From assembly GCA_951813525.2 (NCBI GenBank), contig CATOTJ020000002.1, forward strand, positions 1,116,001 to 1,180,000: DNA of 64,000 bases, written 5' to 3'. The notes beneath the pieces are model-generated. The model did not search any database, was not told where the DNA came from, and saw only the letters and a program-made list of their open reading frames with translations. Origin of the DNA: Thermohalobaculum sp951813525 (GTDB lineage Bacteria > Pseudomonadota > Alphaproteobacteria > Rhodobacterales > Rhodobacteraceae). A program made the position numbers and the translations under genes. This document shows, in pieces, positions 37,112-46,509 of this stretch (its first letter is position 1; the number at the start of each line of letters is the position of its first letter).

Positions 37112-37141
37112 CCATCTTCGGTGCACGAGGGGACCAGGAAC

Positions 37142-38128
37142 GTGCACGATCGGCTGACCCAATTTTCGTGCTTCGTGCGCGAATTGAATGCCCACTCCCA
37201 AGAGTTGGATGTCGAGGCGATAGTCAGTTGGAGCGTTCAAGAGCTTTCAGAAATCCTTGGATTTGACGCTTCCTGGTATGGTTGGGCGGAGTTCGTCGAA
37301 AATGATGTGACCATCCACGCCAGCAAGACCCTGAATCTGCCAGAAGGCTACTATGACACCTGGCAGGAGATCGCCGATGAAGATCTTTTGGCCGCAGATA
37401 TATGGGCCAATCCGTCACACGCTGCGAGTTATGATCGTTTGGGCCAATTCCATACATCCGGCATGGTGGCCCTTTCAGATACTTATGGTCTTCGCCAAAT
37501 GGCGACTGCGATGTGCATTCAGCCATCCAGACAGGCATCGCTTTACGTTTCAGCTTATCGAGGCCCCCGGACGGCTAGGGCCTGGTCATCTGACGATTTG
37601 GAGTTTTTGAAATGTGCCGTCGATCAAATCTCGGAGTGCGGGCGACGGGTCGTGGCAGAGCGGGTTCGCCAAGACCCCAGGGTGACGACCGTGATCGTGA
37701 ACGGGCAAGGCGTCGGGATTCTGGGTATGCAACGTTTGCGGGCGCGGCTCGGCAACATTTGGCCCGAGCTCAACAATGCTCAACTTCCAGAGATCGTGCA
37801 GAAACTGCTATCCGAACCGGGCGACCTTCAATTGCCGGATCATGGCATTGTTGTAACGTGTAGGGATCTACAAGAGTCAAAACGCATGGACCTCCGGGAA
37901 CTCGTGGTTCGTCCAATTAATAAGATGGACTATCTTTCGGTTCGCGAGCACAAAGTCGCTCAGCTGCTTGTTGCCGGCAAAACCCACAAAGAGGCCGCAA
38001 GTATTTTGGGCGTGTCCCCGTCGACCGTGCGAAACCAAACTCAGTCGATCTATGAGAAGTTAGAAATCAACAACCGCGCGAGCCTGGCTGTTTCCTTACT
38101 AAATGACGGCGGCCACAAGCAATATTGA
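37142..38128 (+). CDS. LuxR-family transcriptional regulator of the DMFase locus
   Basis: About 328 residues. The N-terminal 170 residues have no named domain that I can see for certain (possibly GAF-like, with LGFDASWYGWAEF and LGQFHTSGMVALSDTYGLRQ). The C-terminal LuxR HTH is clear: LSVREHKVAQLLVAGKTHKEAASILGV then SPSTVRNQTQSIYEKLEINNRASL. GTG at 37,142 follows CCAGGAAC; a GTG at 37,121 is the alternative. It follows the DMFase gene closely and in the same direction, so it probably controls it. LuxR-type regulators have been linked to DMFase genes in Paracoccus, as I recall. Confidence 0.85.
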   Translation: MHDRLTQFSCFVRELNAHSQELDVEAIVSWSVQELSEILGFDASWYGWAEFVENDVTIHASKTLNLPEGYYDTWQEIADEDLLAADIWANPSHAASYDRLGQFHTSGMVALSDTYGLRQMATAMCIQPSRQASLYVSAYRGPRTARAWSSDDLEFLKCAVDQISECGRRVVAERVRQDPRVTTVIVNGQGVGILGMQRLRARLGNIWPELNNAQLPEIVQKLLSEPGDLQLPDHGIVVTCRDLQESKRMDLRELVVRPINKMDYLSVREHKVAQLLVAGKTHKEAASILGVSPSTVRNQTQSIYEKLEINNRASLAVSLLNDGGHKQY

Positions 38129-38548
38129 CGCTGTGTTCGCGCTCGGGCCAAGCGAAATTGGTTCTGGCAGCTCTTGTCGGACGGAGATCATTGTCCATCT
38201 GAAGTTGAGTGAACCTCAACTGGACACCTGATTCTGGTCATCGCATTTGTACCGTCGGCCTGACCTGTGTCGAATTCAGTAATTCCAATTGGAACGAATG
38301 TCCGCTGTCAAAAAGGCGACCACGATATATTGACACCCTCGCGAAGGTGCGCAAGGGACCGCTCGCATGATCCCACACACATTCAGACATAGGATCGGTC
38401 GATTTGGTCAGCAGCCCTGCGCCAGATGTTACCATTGATCACAGGCCTGGCGAACAGCACCAATGTGGCAAATAAGGCTCACTCTTACTCGTTCGCAGAT
38501 TACTCGGATCCGGGATTAGTGCGGCGCTTAGCGATATCGGTTTCCCAG
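38129..38548. other. Intergenic stretch between the LuxR gene and the PRISE-like gene
   Basis: About 420 bases between two convergent genes, with no supported gene. It contains one short palindrome (38,203-38,221). Small open frames on both strands show no recognisable family. Confidence 0.4.
38203..38221. promoter_or_regulatory. Palindrome AGTTGAG-N5-CTCAACT
   Basis: Perfect seven-base arms with a five-base spacer. It could be a protein-binding site or a small transcript hairpin after the LuxR gene; no U-run follows. The ACCTCAACT half recalls MerR-type sites, but no MerR gene is near. Low confidence in any role. Confidence 0.3.
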
Positions 38549-39634
38549 TCAGCCGGGTGGCAACAATCTGTTGTCTTGCAGGTGACCGATCCATTTGCGG
38601 AACATATCCTCGGTATCCATGACCTCGTGGAACCCCGCAGCATGGAGTTTGATCGTTGAGACGATTCCGGCAGGGCCGGGAGCCTCGTCTCCGTACCGCA
38701 TTGAGAAGTCGCAATATTGCAAGGACGGGCCGACAAATTTTTCTAATGCGGGAGAACGCAACCCATACTTTTGCCTGACATGCTCCCAAATGCCGGCGTG
38801 CTCGCGGCAATAGGCGTGCAACGAGCGCGGCACTGGCTCACCAGCGTCCATGCCGAGGGCGCGGGCAATGGCGGGCCACAGGTTTTCCCAGACATAGACA
38901 TCCCCGTTGGTGACATTGAAGGTCTGGTTGCGCGCGGAATCCGCTTCGCCCGCCCAGCCGATGGCCCGGGCCAGAAGATCCACATCGACAGCACACCCGA
39001 TCTTCGGTCCTCCGCCGGGAAAGGCGAACGGCAAACCTTGTTCCTTCAATATGGCGCCGAACACGCCAATGGGCGGCAACAGGTTCATCGCTCCGCCGGT
39101 GCTTCCGCCGACGATCAGCGTCGGCCTGAAGATCGTCCATCCCCAATCGGCATCTTCACTCCTGGCCCGGAGATACTCTTCCTGCCGCCAATAGAAGTTT
39201 GGTTGACTACGAAGCTCGTCGCGCCCCTCGCGCGCAGGAACGGGAATAGGGCGAACGTGGACTCCATAGGCCTTTGTACCTTGCAGCAACGTCACGTGAC
39301 GCAAGGCGCCATTCGCCTGAAGCAACGGATCGATAACGTTCTTGAACATCCGGTCGTTGATCTTGATCTGCTCGCTGTCAGACCAGCCGGATACAAGCGT
39401 GGCGCGCTCAAATAGTGCCGCATAGACGAGATGAGTGACATCCGCCAACTGACTGAAAATGCGTGCGCAGTCACTTCTGTCAATTAAGTCAGCAGACGCG
39501 AACGTAACATTTTCAATGTTTTCGGGAAGGTTGCGGGCGACGGCTATGGTCTCGCACTCAGATCGACGCACGTTATCCACGACAGCAGAACCAACCAGCC
39601 CAGAAGCACCGACGACGAGGACCTTCTTGTTCAC
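38549..39634 (-). CDS. PRISE-like NAD(P)-dependent enone reductase (extended SDR)
   Basis: A 361-residue SDR protein: Rossmann motif VVGASGLVGSAVVD at the start, LLQGTKAYGVH at about 118, and NFYWRQEEYL at about 145, close to the NFYxxxED motif of progesterone 5-beta-reductase/iridoid synthase-like (PRISE) 1,4-enone reductases. FRPTLIVGGSTGGAMNL follows. Such enzymes reduce activated C=C bonds with NADPH; the substrate here is unknown. It stands alone between the DMFase locus and an IS110 element, facing the LuxR gene. Confidence 0.8.
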   Translation of the reverse strand: MNKKVLVVGASGLVGSAVVDNVRRSECETIAVARNLPENIENVTFASADLIDRSDCARIFSQLADVTHLVYAALFERATLVSGWSDSEQIKINDRMFKNVIDPLLQANGALRHVTLLQGTKAYGVHVRPIPVPAREGRDELRSQPNFYWRQEEYLRARSEDADWGWTIFRPTLIVGGSTGGAMNLLPPIGVFGAILKEQGLPFAFPGGGPKIGCAVDVDLLARAIGWAGEADSARNQTFNVTNGDVYVWENLWPAIARALGMDAGEPVPRSLHAYCREHAGIWEHVRQKYGLRSPALEKFVGPSLQYCDFSMRYGDEAPGPAGIVSTIKLHAAGFHEVMDTEDMFRKWIGHLQDNRLLPPG

Positions 39635-40235
39635 CTCTTACTCTCCCAATTCAGTTCGACGGTCAGAACATCATCAACGCTGCACTGATGCAAACGATTG
39701 CTACGCGTTGAATTTGCCGCGATCGATGACAAGCGAACACGGTCGAAAGACGCAAAATCTTGCATCGAAGGTAGCGCCGTTCTTGGTCACGATCGGTCAT
39801 ATGATCATCTTTGGCAGTTGCTGGCATCGTCCGCGAAACGCCCGTTCACACCGATCTTTTCAGTGTACGGAATCGCAGAATCCAGTGAACTATGGCCGAG
39901 ATCCTCAAGTTCGCGATCGAACTCAGGATCAGTCAATGAACGGCGGCTATCCGAATGCTGCGTTGCGAAGTCCGTTTTGGAAATGAATGTCCTGTGTGGA
40001 TGGCTCCTGCATTGCAAGGACGAATTTGTCTATCGCGCGTCGTGTCAGTACAGTCGTGTGTCCGGCCTGTTCGCGCGGTGACATGTAGTCTCCGCTGGCC
40101 TTGATGATTTCCGCAGGCAAGGCTCCATTCGGCAAAGCGAACTCGGAGGTCCGCGGACATTCCCGGAGTGTCCTGGCCTTTGGCTGACTATGCGTGCATC
40201 AGTTCATTCGTCTTGCATCTCGTGGGCGGCGCGTA
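39635..40235. other. Gene-poor stretch next to the IS110 element
   Basis: About 600 bases without a convincing gene. On the minus strand at 39,947-40,160 a frame reads ..SEFALPNGALPAEIIKASGDYM and ends GLRNAAFG; its composition looks protein-like and it may be the C-terminal remnant of a gene truncated by IS110, but I do not recognise it. The part nearest 40,235 must contain the IS110 right end. Confidence 0.35.
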
Positions 40236-41255
40236 TCAGAACGCAGGCGCCCGGTATTCAGTTCCTTTCGCAAGCAGCGCCCAGATCACCCTGGCTGTCT
40301 TGTTGGCCATGGCGACGGTGGCGAGCCTGAATGGCTTCTCGGCGATGATGTTTGCGGTCCAAACGTCCGTGCGTTCGGGATGTGTTCGGGCGAGCAGCCC
40401 GCGGGAGGTCATGCCAGCGACCAGTAGCCTTCTGATGTATTGATCGCCTTTCTTCGTGATTTTACCTAGCCTCTCTTTACCACCGCTTGATCGGTTCAGT
40501 GGTGTGAGTCCCAACCAAGCAGCGAGGTCCCGGCCTGTTTTGAATTGCTTCGCGTCGCCGATCGTCGTGACGATCGCTGACGCTGTGATTGGGCCAACAC
40601 CAGGGATTCTCTGAAGTCGGCGACAGCGTTCGTCGAGAAAGGCATGCTGCTCGATTAGTCGAGTGTAAACTTCGGCGCGTTGGTTCACGGCGAGGATATG
40701 GTCGCACAGGCTCCAGATCGTTGGCAGGCTTACCTCAGGCAGACCAGCGTGTTCTCCGTCAATGAACTCCTGCGCGAACTTCAGCGTCGCTTCAATTCCC
40801 GTCGGCAACACGTGGCCGAACTCCCGAAGAACGCTTCGCACCATATTCGCGAGCTGGGTGCGTTGGCGAATGACTAAGTCCCGTGAGCGGTGAACCGCCA
40901 GGAAAGCCTGCTGATCTACCGTCTTTATCTTCACAAACCTCATCGTGGGGCGGCGAACCGCTTCGCAGATGGCCTCCGCATCGACTGCGTCCGTCTTTCC
41001 CCGTTTGACATATGGCTTCACATAGAACGCGGGCATCAACCGGACATCATGTCCAAACTTACTGATCTCTCGGCCCCAGTGGTGTGCTGAGCCGCAAGCT
41101 TCCATGCCGACAACACATCTTGGCAGCCGGTCAAAGAACTTCAGCAAGTCCTTGCGTTTGATCGTCCGATTGAATGCAACCTCACCGGACTCAGAAATTC
41201 CGTGAACTTGGAAAACATCCTTGGCCAGGTCGAGGCCGATTGTGGCAACTTGCAT
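40236..41255 (-). CDS. IS110-family transposase
   Basis: A full-length 339-residue IS110-type (DEDD) transposase. N-terminal RuvC-like domain: IGLDLAKDVFQVHGI, VVGMEACGSAHHW and GKTDAVDAEAICEAV supply the acidic residues. C-terminal transposase_20 domain: RLQRIPGVGPITASAIVTTIGD and GLTPLNRSSGGKERLGKITKKGDQYIRRLLV. The frame is intact. IS110 elements lack ordinary inverted repeats, so I cannot set the element ends; the flanking non-coding stretches probably include them. Confidence 0.95.
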   Translation of the reverse strand: MQVATIGLDLAKDVFQVHGISESGEVAFNRTIKRKDLLKFFDRLPRCVVGMEACGSAHHWGREISKFGHDVRLMPAFYVKPYVKRGKTDAVDAEAICEAVRRPTMRFVKIKTVDQQAFLAVHRSRDLVIRQRTQLANMVRSVLREFGHVLPTGIEATLKFAQEFIDGEHAGLPEVSLPTIWSLCDHILAVNQRAEVYTRLIEQHAFLDERCRRLQRIPGVGPITASAIVTTIGDAKQFKTGRDLAAWLGLTPLNRSSGGKERLGKITKKGDQYIRRLLVAGMTSRGLLARTHPERTDVWTANIIAEKPFRLATVAMANKTARVIWALLAKGTEYRAPAF

Positions 41256-41631
41256 GGGGTGGCTCCTCTCTTGCAGATGATGACATCTGCACTATGGCGC
41301 ATTGCGACGCCGTTGGAGCAGGAGCCATCCACCCCATCCGTATTGGCTGATCGTGGCGGCTTTTCTCGGAAGTGTCGGTCGATAGTGCGTCGCGGAGAAT
41401 GACCGGATTGAGGCGTGCTCTGCGCTCGACAAGGCCGGGATCATTTATTGAGGGAGTATGTCGGCGCCAATGGCATCTTAAGTTTTCGGTCGAACTGTTA
41501 AAGCTGGGATGCCGAATTTTAGGCAGTCGGGCTGTCCCCGTTTCGAAAGGCCGACTAGGCTCAGGACCTATAAACAGGATTCACAGGAGAACTGAGATGT
41601 GATTCAGATTCCCAAATGTTGGGAGTTAACG
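41256..41631. other. Non-coding flank of IS110 and left end of an IS5 fragment
   Basis: About 380 bases with no supported gene. The first part probably includes the IS110 left end (and bridge-RNA-type sequence typical for that family). The last 60 bases, from about GCTCAGGACCTATAAAC at 41,559, probably belong to the left end of the IS5 fragment that follows. Confidence 0.35.
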
Positions 41632-41811
41632 ATGTCCGACCACCACTTCTGGCTAACAGATGATCAGTTTGCTCGCCTTCGGCCACTGTTGCCGAACAAA
41701 CCGAGGGGCGTGCCACGGGTTGATGATCGCCGGGTGAACTCTGGGATCATCCATGTCATCGGCAACGGTCTGATGTGGCGAGACGCACCGGACCAGTATG
41801 GCCCTCACAAG
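41632..41811 (+). pseudogene. IS5-family transposase, 5' fragment
   Basis: MSDHHFWLTDDQFARLRPLLPN, VPRVDDRRVNSGIIHV and NGLMWRDAPDQYGPHK match the start of an IS5-type transposase; homology stops at GPHK, exactly where the left inverted repeat of an IS6 element begins. The rest of the IS5 gene is not found on the other side of that element, so it was deleted. Confidence 0.8.
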
Positions 41812-42583
41812 GGGATCGTTGCATTAACTCGTGCAGGCAACCCACTGCAGATCAAGCCTCCCCTTCAGGCAGCCAGTCCGAACAAGCTATTCACGAAAGA
41901 TATTTCGCCCTTGACTCCATCATGGCGGCCGACGACGTGGCCTCGTTTGATCGTCCGGATAGCTTCGATTCCGCGAAAAGTCGCTTTGGCTGCCCGCAGA
42001 GACTGGAAGTCCTTTGCAGGGTCCGTCAGCCGTTTCAGCGATGCGTGATCCGATTCAACGATGTTGTTCCGCCACTTGCGGTCAACATGCAGGATCGGAT
42101 CGCCTTGAAAGGCTCGGTCATTGATCTCCCTGATAATCCGCGCATAGGTTGGGGCCTTGTCCGTCACGATCGCTTGCGACTGAAAAAGTCGGGCGTTGTC
42201 ACGCGCCCGCCGTAGGAAGGGTTTGGCCGCCCTGGCGTCCCGCCGGGCGGTCAGGCGAAATTCGACGAACTGGCCTCGCTGATCTACGGCACGCCACAAA
42301 TAGCGCCATTTTCCGCCCACACGGACATAGGTTTCGTCGACATGCCATGTCTGGCCACGCCGAGAGCGGTGTGAGTACGAACGCTTGGCGATCTCCGGTC
42401 CGAGTTTCACGGCCCAGCGATTGATCGTGGCGGGATCGACATTGATGCCACGCTCCGCAAGGAGGTCTCGGACATCACGATAGGACAGCGGATAGCAGCA
42501 ATATCAGCGCACCGCGAGAAGGATGACGTCGGGTGGAAAGTGATCACGCTTGAATGTAAATGGCGACTTAACGCAACGATCCC
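41812..42583 (-). mobile_element. IS6-family element
   Basis: A 772-base element with inverted repeats GGGATCGTTGC(A/G)TTAA at 41,812-41,827 and 42,568-42,583. IS6 elements normally make eight-base target duplications; the flanks here (CTCACAAG and TTTGAATT) differ, so the element marks a rearrangement or deletion rather than simple insertion. Its right end lies eight bases after the stop of the small Cys-rich gene. Confidence 0.85.
41865..42570 (-). pseudogene. IS6-family transposase with internal stop
   Basis: The body is intact: HVDETYVRVGGKWRYLWRAVD (first Asp), AIVTDKAPTY (second Asp), NNIVESDHASLKRL (Glu). Upstream the same frame reads FKRDHFPPDVILLAVR, then TGA at 42,504-42,506, then YCCYPLSYRDVRDLLAERGI. 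Relatives have RWY at that place, so a TGG has become TGA. The element could only move if helped by another copy. Confidence 0.82.
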
Positions 42584-42590
42584 TTTGAAT

Positions 42591-42773
42591 TCACGAACCT
42601 TGTTCCTTACGTTCTTCGCGCTTTTTCGCCCAATCGACACACCATTGCGAACAGAACAGACCCTTGCCCTCCACTGCGACAGTTGAAGGCAATTCAGACT
42701 CGTAGATCAGGCTGCCGCAATTCGCGCATTTCACATATTCTTCAATGTACAGGCCGTTGGCTGCGAGCCTCAT
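42591..42773 (-). CDS. Small Cys-rich (zinc-ribbon-like) protein linked to HyuB
   Basis: A 60-residue protein: MRLAANGLYIEEYVKCANCG, then a second Cys pair in LFCSQWCVDWAKK and a basic end. Four cysteines in CxxC and CxxxC spacing suggest one zinc (or similar metal) site. Its ATG overlaps the HyuB stop by four bases, so it is co-translated with the HyuA/HyuB pair and may be a small subunit or metal-delivery factor. No function is known to me. Confidence 0.7.
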   Translation of the reverse strand: MRLAANGLYIEEYVKCANCGSLIYESELPSTVAVEGKGLFCSQWCVDWAKKREERKEQGS

Positions 42774-44476
42774 TTGTCTGCCCCCCGTTGACCATAGATA
42801 TCCCGCGCCGCATCGGCGCTCACATACCCTTCCGCAACATCTTCGCGCACTGCTTCAGGATCCCGGTCGGGGGGAGCGCCATAGCCGCCGCCTGCGGGCA
42901 TCACGAGTTGAACGCGGTCGCCCTTGACGATCGAGATGTTTGAAAACTTGCTGGGCGAGTTCTTGTTGTAAGCCTGGACCGCGGTTTGCCATTCACTCGA
43001 TCCTGACTTCATGAACAAGGTTGCGCCCATGCCGCCGGGCAGCCCGCCGTTAAGCCCCCAGGGCTGGGTCTTGTGACGGTCTGTCATCTGCGAAATGATG
43101 ATCTCGTCATTCAGACAGGTCAGGGTCTTGGTGTAGCCCACACCGCCGCGATGTTTACCGGCGCCGGCGGAATCTTCGCGGAAGACCCAGTCTTCCACAC
43201 GCCAGGGATAACGTGCCTCGAATACCTCGACAGGGGTCACCCGGCAGTTGCCATTGATCGAGTCACACGCATCATTACCGTCGGCAAAGCTGCGTCCACC
43301 CCATCCGACGACTTCGATGTCGTAACAGGCAAAGAATTCCTTCGTGTCGGCATGCACACCGCCGAACACGAAGTTGCCATGCGTGCATCCTTCGGCTGCC
43401 ATCGACAGATGGGGGATGACCTGCGCCAGTGCGCCGATCACCGTGCCGGCAATACGCGGATGTGTCTCGGTATTGCCGCCGACCTCTGGGGCCGGAAAGT
43501 CAACATTGACGACAGTACCGGCTGGCGCCACGACCCGGATCGGCCGGAAGCAGCCGGAGTTCTTTGGGATGGTCGGATCGGTCATGTGCAGCAGCGCATT
43601 GTACGTCGCCGACATGGTCACACCCAAGGTGGCATTGATCGGGCCTTTGGCCTGCTTTGCGCTACCGGTAAAATCGGCAACGATGTCATCGCCGTCCTTA
43701 TGGACCTCGACAAAAATCTTGTATTGGCGATCCTCGATGCCATCGTCTTCGACGACGTCCTCGAACGGATAGATGCCATCCGGTATTTGCTTGATTTCGG
43801 CCCTCATGCGCCGTTCGGAGTAATCCATCAAATCATTGCAAGTCTGATCGACGGCATCGACGCCATATTTTTCGTAGATCTCTTTCATGCGCCGTTCACC
43901 GAGGTCGACGGCACTGATCAGGGCCCGAAGGTCGCCAAAATTGTAACGCGGCGTTCGGACATTGGCCAACATCAGTCGCCAGATATCCTCGTTGTCCTTG
44001 CCCTTCGAGACGATTTTTACCGGTGGGATCCGCAAGCCTTCGTGGAAGATTTCGGTCGCCTCGCCACAGAATCCACCGGGCACCATGCCCCCGACTTCGG
44101 CGATATGTCCGATCGAAACGGCAAAACCGCGGATTTCGTCGTCGACGAAAATCGGCTTGAAGAGCGTGTGTTCGGGGGTATGCAACCCGCCGCGATACGG
44201 GTCGTTGTGCAGGATGACATCGCCCTCGTAAATCTGATCGAGAGGGATCTCCTTGACCACAGATTTAGCCATCAGGGGCATGCCACCGATCTGGGCCGGG
44301 CAAAACTCTGCGCAGGCGATCATGTCGCCGTCCCGGTTGGCAATGGCGCAGCTGAAATCCAGCGCTTCATTGAAGATGGTCGAATAGGACGTCTGCATCA
44401 GAACGATGCCCATCTCGCGACAGATGGAAACCATTGTTGAATCGAGGACTTTCATCATTACCGGATCCATGGCCAT
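42770..44476 (-). CDS. Hydantoinase B/oxoprolinase family subunit (HyuB-like)
   Basis: A 568-residue HyuB. ATG at 44,476 (MAMDPVMMKVLDSTMVSICREMG) overlaps the HyuA stop by one base. Conserved stretches are DFSCAIANRDGDMI, HNDPYRGGLHTPEHTLFKPIF, ADFTGSAKQAKGPINATLGV, GNTETHPRIAGTVIGALAQ, and the C-terminal GGGYGAPPDRDPEAVREDV. With HyuA it forms an ATP-dependent enzyme of the N-methylhydantoinase, 5-oxoprolinase or acetophenone-carboxylase group. The substrate cannot be read. Confidence 0.9.
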   Translation of the reverse strand: MAMDPVMMKVLDSTMVSICREMGIVLMQTSYSTIFNEALDFSCAIANRDGDMIACAEFCPAQIGGMPLMAKSVVKEIPLDQIYEGDVILHNDPYRGGLHTPEHTLFKPIFVDDEIRGFAVSIGHIAEVGGMVPGGFCGEATEIFHEGLRIPPVKIVSKGKDNEDIWRLMLANVRTPRYNFGDLRALISAVDLGERRMKEIYEKYGVDAVDQTCNDLMDYSERRMRAEIKQIPDGIYPFEDVVEDDGIEDRQYKIFVEVHKDGDDIVADFTGSAKQAKGPINATLGVTMSATYNALLHMTDPTIPKNSGCFRPIRVVAPAGTVVNVDFPAPEVGGNTETHPRIAGTVIGALAQVIPHLSMAAEGCTHGNFVFGGVHADTKEFFACYDIEVVGWGGRSFADGNDACDSINGNCRVTPVEVFEARYPWRVEDWVFREDSAGAGKHRGGVGYTKTLTCLNDEIIISQMTDRHKTQPWGLNGGLPGGMGATLFMKSGSSEWQTAVQAYNKNSPSKFSNISIVKGDRVQLVMPAGGGYGAPPDRDPEAVREDVAEGYVSADAARDIYGQRGADK

Positions 44477-46509
44477 CAGCTCCCTGCCTTCGTGATATGT
44501 AAGTTTCCATAGCTGTCGGCGCGCGCCCCGAACCCCGGGCAAAGCACGGTTGTCGATGCGACTTCGCGAATGATCGCGGGGCCTTCAACCCGATGGCCGT
44601 CCAGGAAATCGGCGCGGTCATAAACAGCCGATGCCTCGAACGCACTGTCGAACCAGATATTCCGCTCACCTTTTTGGGGTGGACTGCCGCTGCCCTTTGG
44701 CAAAGTGGCAAGTTCTGGTTTTTGCGATGGCGCGACCACCGCGGTTGAGAGATTGACCATTTCGATGGTTTCACCGGGAATATGGAAGTTGAAGCGCGCC
44801 TCGTGTGCCTCGTGAAACCGCTTCCACATGTCAGCAAGACCTTCCTCGGTGAACTCGCTGGCGGAATAGGGCAGTTGCAGTTCGTAGTTTTGCCCGAGAT
44901 AGCGAAGATCGATGTTGCGATAGATTTCCAGCTCTTCGGTGAAACCCTGACCGCGCAACTCGTTCACTGCCATGTCGACCAGATCCTTCATCAATGCGCT
45001 GGCCCCATCACTGTCAAAACGGGCCGATGTCTGTTGGATCGTTCGCTGCTTGTCGGTTCGGGCATCGGTCATGACAAAGCCGAGAGCGGAAAACTGACCG
45101 GGATGGACCGGCACGACGGCATGGGGGATATTTTCCAGAACCACGAGTTCGTTGATGTGAAGTGGCCCTGCACCCCCGAATCCGAGCAATGCGAAGTCAC
45201 GTGGATCGTGCCCGCGCTCGAGCAGTACCGAGCGGAGGGCCCCAACCATGTTGTTGTTGGCGATCTGGACAATTGCGTTGGCGGTTTCTTCGACCCCCAT
45301 CGTCAACTCGTCAGCGACTTTCTTCACAACCTCATGCGCCTTGCTGGCGTCGATACTCATTTTGCCGCCCAGGAATTCGTCGGCGTTCAAGCGCCCCAGA
45401 ACCAGGTTCGCATCGGTCACGGTGGCTTGGTCGCCGCCGAGGCCGTAACATGCGGGCGCGGGATCGGCTCCCGCACTTTGAGGGCCGACTTGCAACAGGC
45501 CGCCCTTGTCGATCCAGGCGATCGATCCGCCCCCGGCGCCGATTGTGCGCACGTCGATCATTGGTATCTGAATGGGCAAACCCCATTCGATCTCGAAGCT
45601 CGTGGTGAACTTCTCTTCACCATTGATGATGGTGGCGCAGTCCGTGCTGGTCCCGCCCATATCGAAGGTCACGAGATTTGGCATGTCGATCAGTTTCGAC
45701 AGCGCCCGACTGGCGACCACGCCTCCGGTCGGACCTGATACGGTCATCTGCACGGGCTGGGCGGCCGCGGCGGCAAACGAACATTCACCGCCGTTGGATT
45801 TCATGACCGCAACACGGCCTTCAAGCCCCAATTCATCGAAGCGCTTGTTCATTGAGTCGAAGCTGCGCCCGACCAGCGGCTTCAGATATGCATCGGCCAG
45901 TGTCGTCGAAGCGCGCTCATACTCTTTCCATTTTGGCAGGACTTCGTAGGAAATCGAGATTGGCAGATCCGGAGCTTCTTCCAGGAAAATGTCTTTCAGG
46001 CGCAGCTCGTGGGCAGGATTCAGATACGAGAACAGGAAGTTTACAGCGATCGCCTCGACGACGCCTTCGGATCTGATCTTTGCGGCAAGCGCGCGGACCT
46101 CGTCTTCGTCAAGTGGCGTGATCACCTCGCCCCTGGCATCCACGCGCTCGTCGATTTCATAGCAATGGCGACGTTTGACCAACGGCTTCGCCTTGACCCA
46201 GGTCATGTCGTAGTGTGCTTTGCGGTTCCCGCGCTGGATAAACGGAATGTCCCGGAAACCTTTGGTTGTTATGTACGCAACATTGGCGCCGGCGCGTTGA
46301 AGGATCGCATTTGTGGCAATCGTCGTGCCCAGCCGTAATCGCTGAACATCGCCGATCTGTTCCATTTGCTCTAATCCGGTCAGAACGCCATCGAAGGGAT
46401 CATGCGGTGTGCTGGGGTTTTTCCAGACCTCGACTGCATTCGATTCCTGATTGAATGATACAAAATCGGTGAAAGTTCCGCCGATATCCACGCCCAGCAA
46501 ATACTTCAT
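44476..46509 (-). CDS. Hydantoinase A/oxoprolinase family subunit (HyuA-like)
   Basis: A 677-residue HyuA with the actin-like ATPase fold. Start MKYLLGVDIGGTFTDFVSF at 46,509 after an AAGGAGC site. Phosphate-binding motifs GGTFTD at about 9 and FDMGGTSTDCA at about 295; GRLNADEFLGG and LLGFGGAGPLHINEL follow. First gene of hyuA-hyuB-small Cys-rich protein. It is a different type from the second HyuA (63,037 onwards). Confidence 0.92.
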   Translation of the reverse strand: MKYLLGVDIGGTFTDFVSFNQESNAVEVWKNPSTPHDPFDGVLTGLEQMEQIGDVQRLRLGTTIATNAILQRAGANVAYITTKGFRDIPFIQRGNRKAHYDMTWVKAKPLVKRRHCYEIDERVDARGEVITPLDEDEVRALAAKIRSEGVVEAIAVNFLFSYLNPAHELRLKDIFLEEAPDLPISISYEVLPKWKEYERASTTLADAYLKPLVGRSFDSMNKRFDELGLEGRVAVMKSNGGECSFAAAAAQPVQMTVSGPTGGVVASRALSKLIDMPNLVTFDMGGTSTDCATIINGEEKFTTSFEIEWGLPIQIPMIDVRTIGAGGGSIAWIDKGGLLQVGPQSAGADPAPACYGLGGDQATVTDANLVLGRLNADEFLGGKMSIDASKAHEVVKKVADELTMGVEETANAIVQIANNNMVGALRSVLLERGHDPRDFALLGFGGAGPLHINELVVLENIPHAVVPVHPGQFSALGFVMTDARTDKQRTIQQTSARFDSDGASALMKDLVDMAVNELRGQGFTEELEIYRNIDLRYLGQNYELQLPYSASEFTEEGLADMWKRFHEAHEARFNFHIPGETIEMVNLSTAVVAPSQKPELATLPKGSGSPPQKGERNIWFDSAFEASAVYDRADFLDGHRVEGPAIIREVASTTVLCPGFGARADSYGNLHITKAGS

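Noticed and set aside
39947..40160. Minus-strand frame ending GLRNAAFG
   Set aside because: Looks protein-like but I could not match it to a family or find a start; kept only as a possible remnant.
43073..44440. 455-codon plus-strand frame over hyuB
   Set aside because: Mirror frame of a high-GC gene; the HyuB reading has all family motifs.
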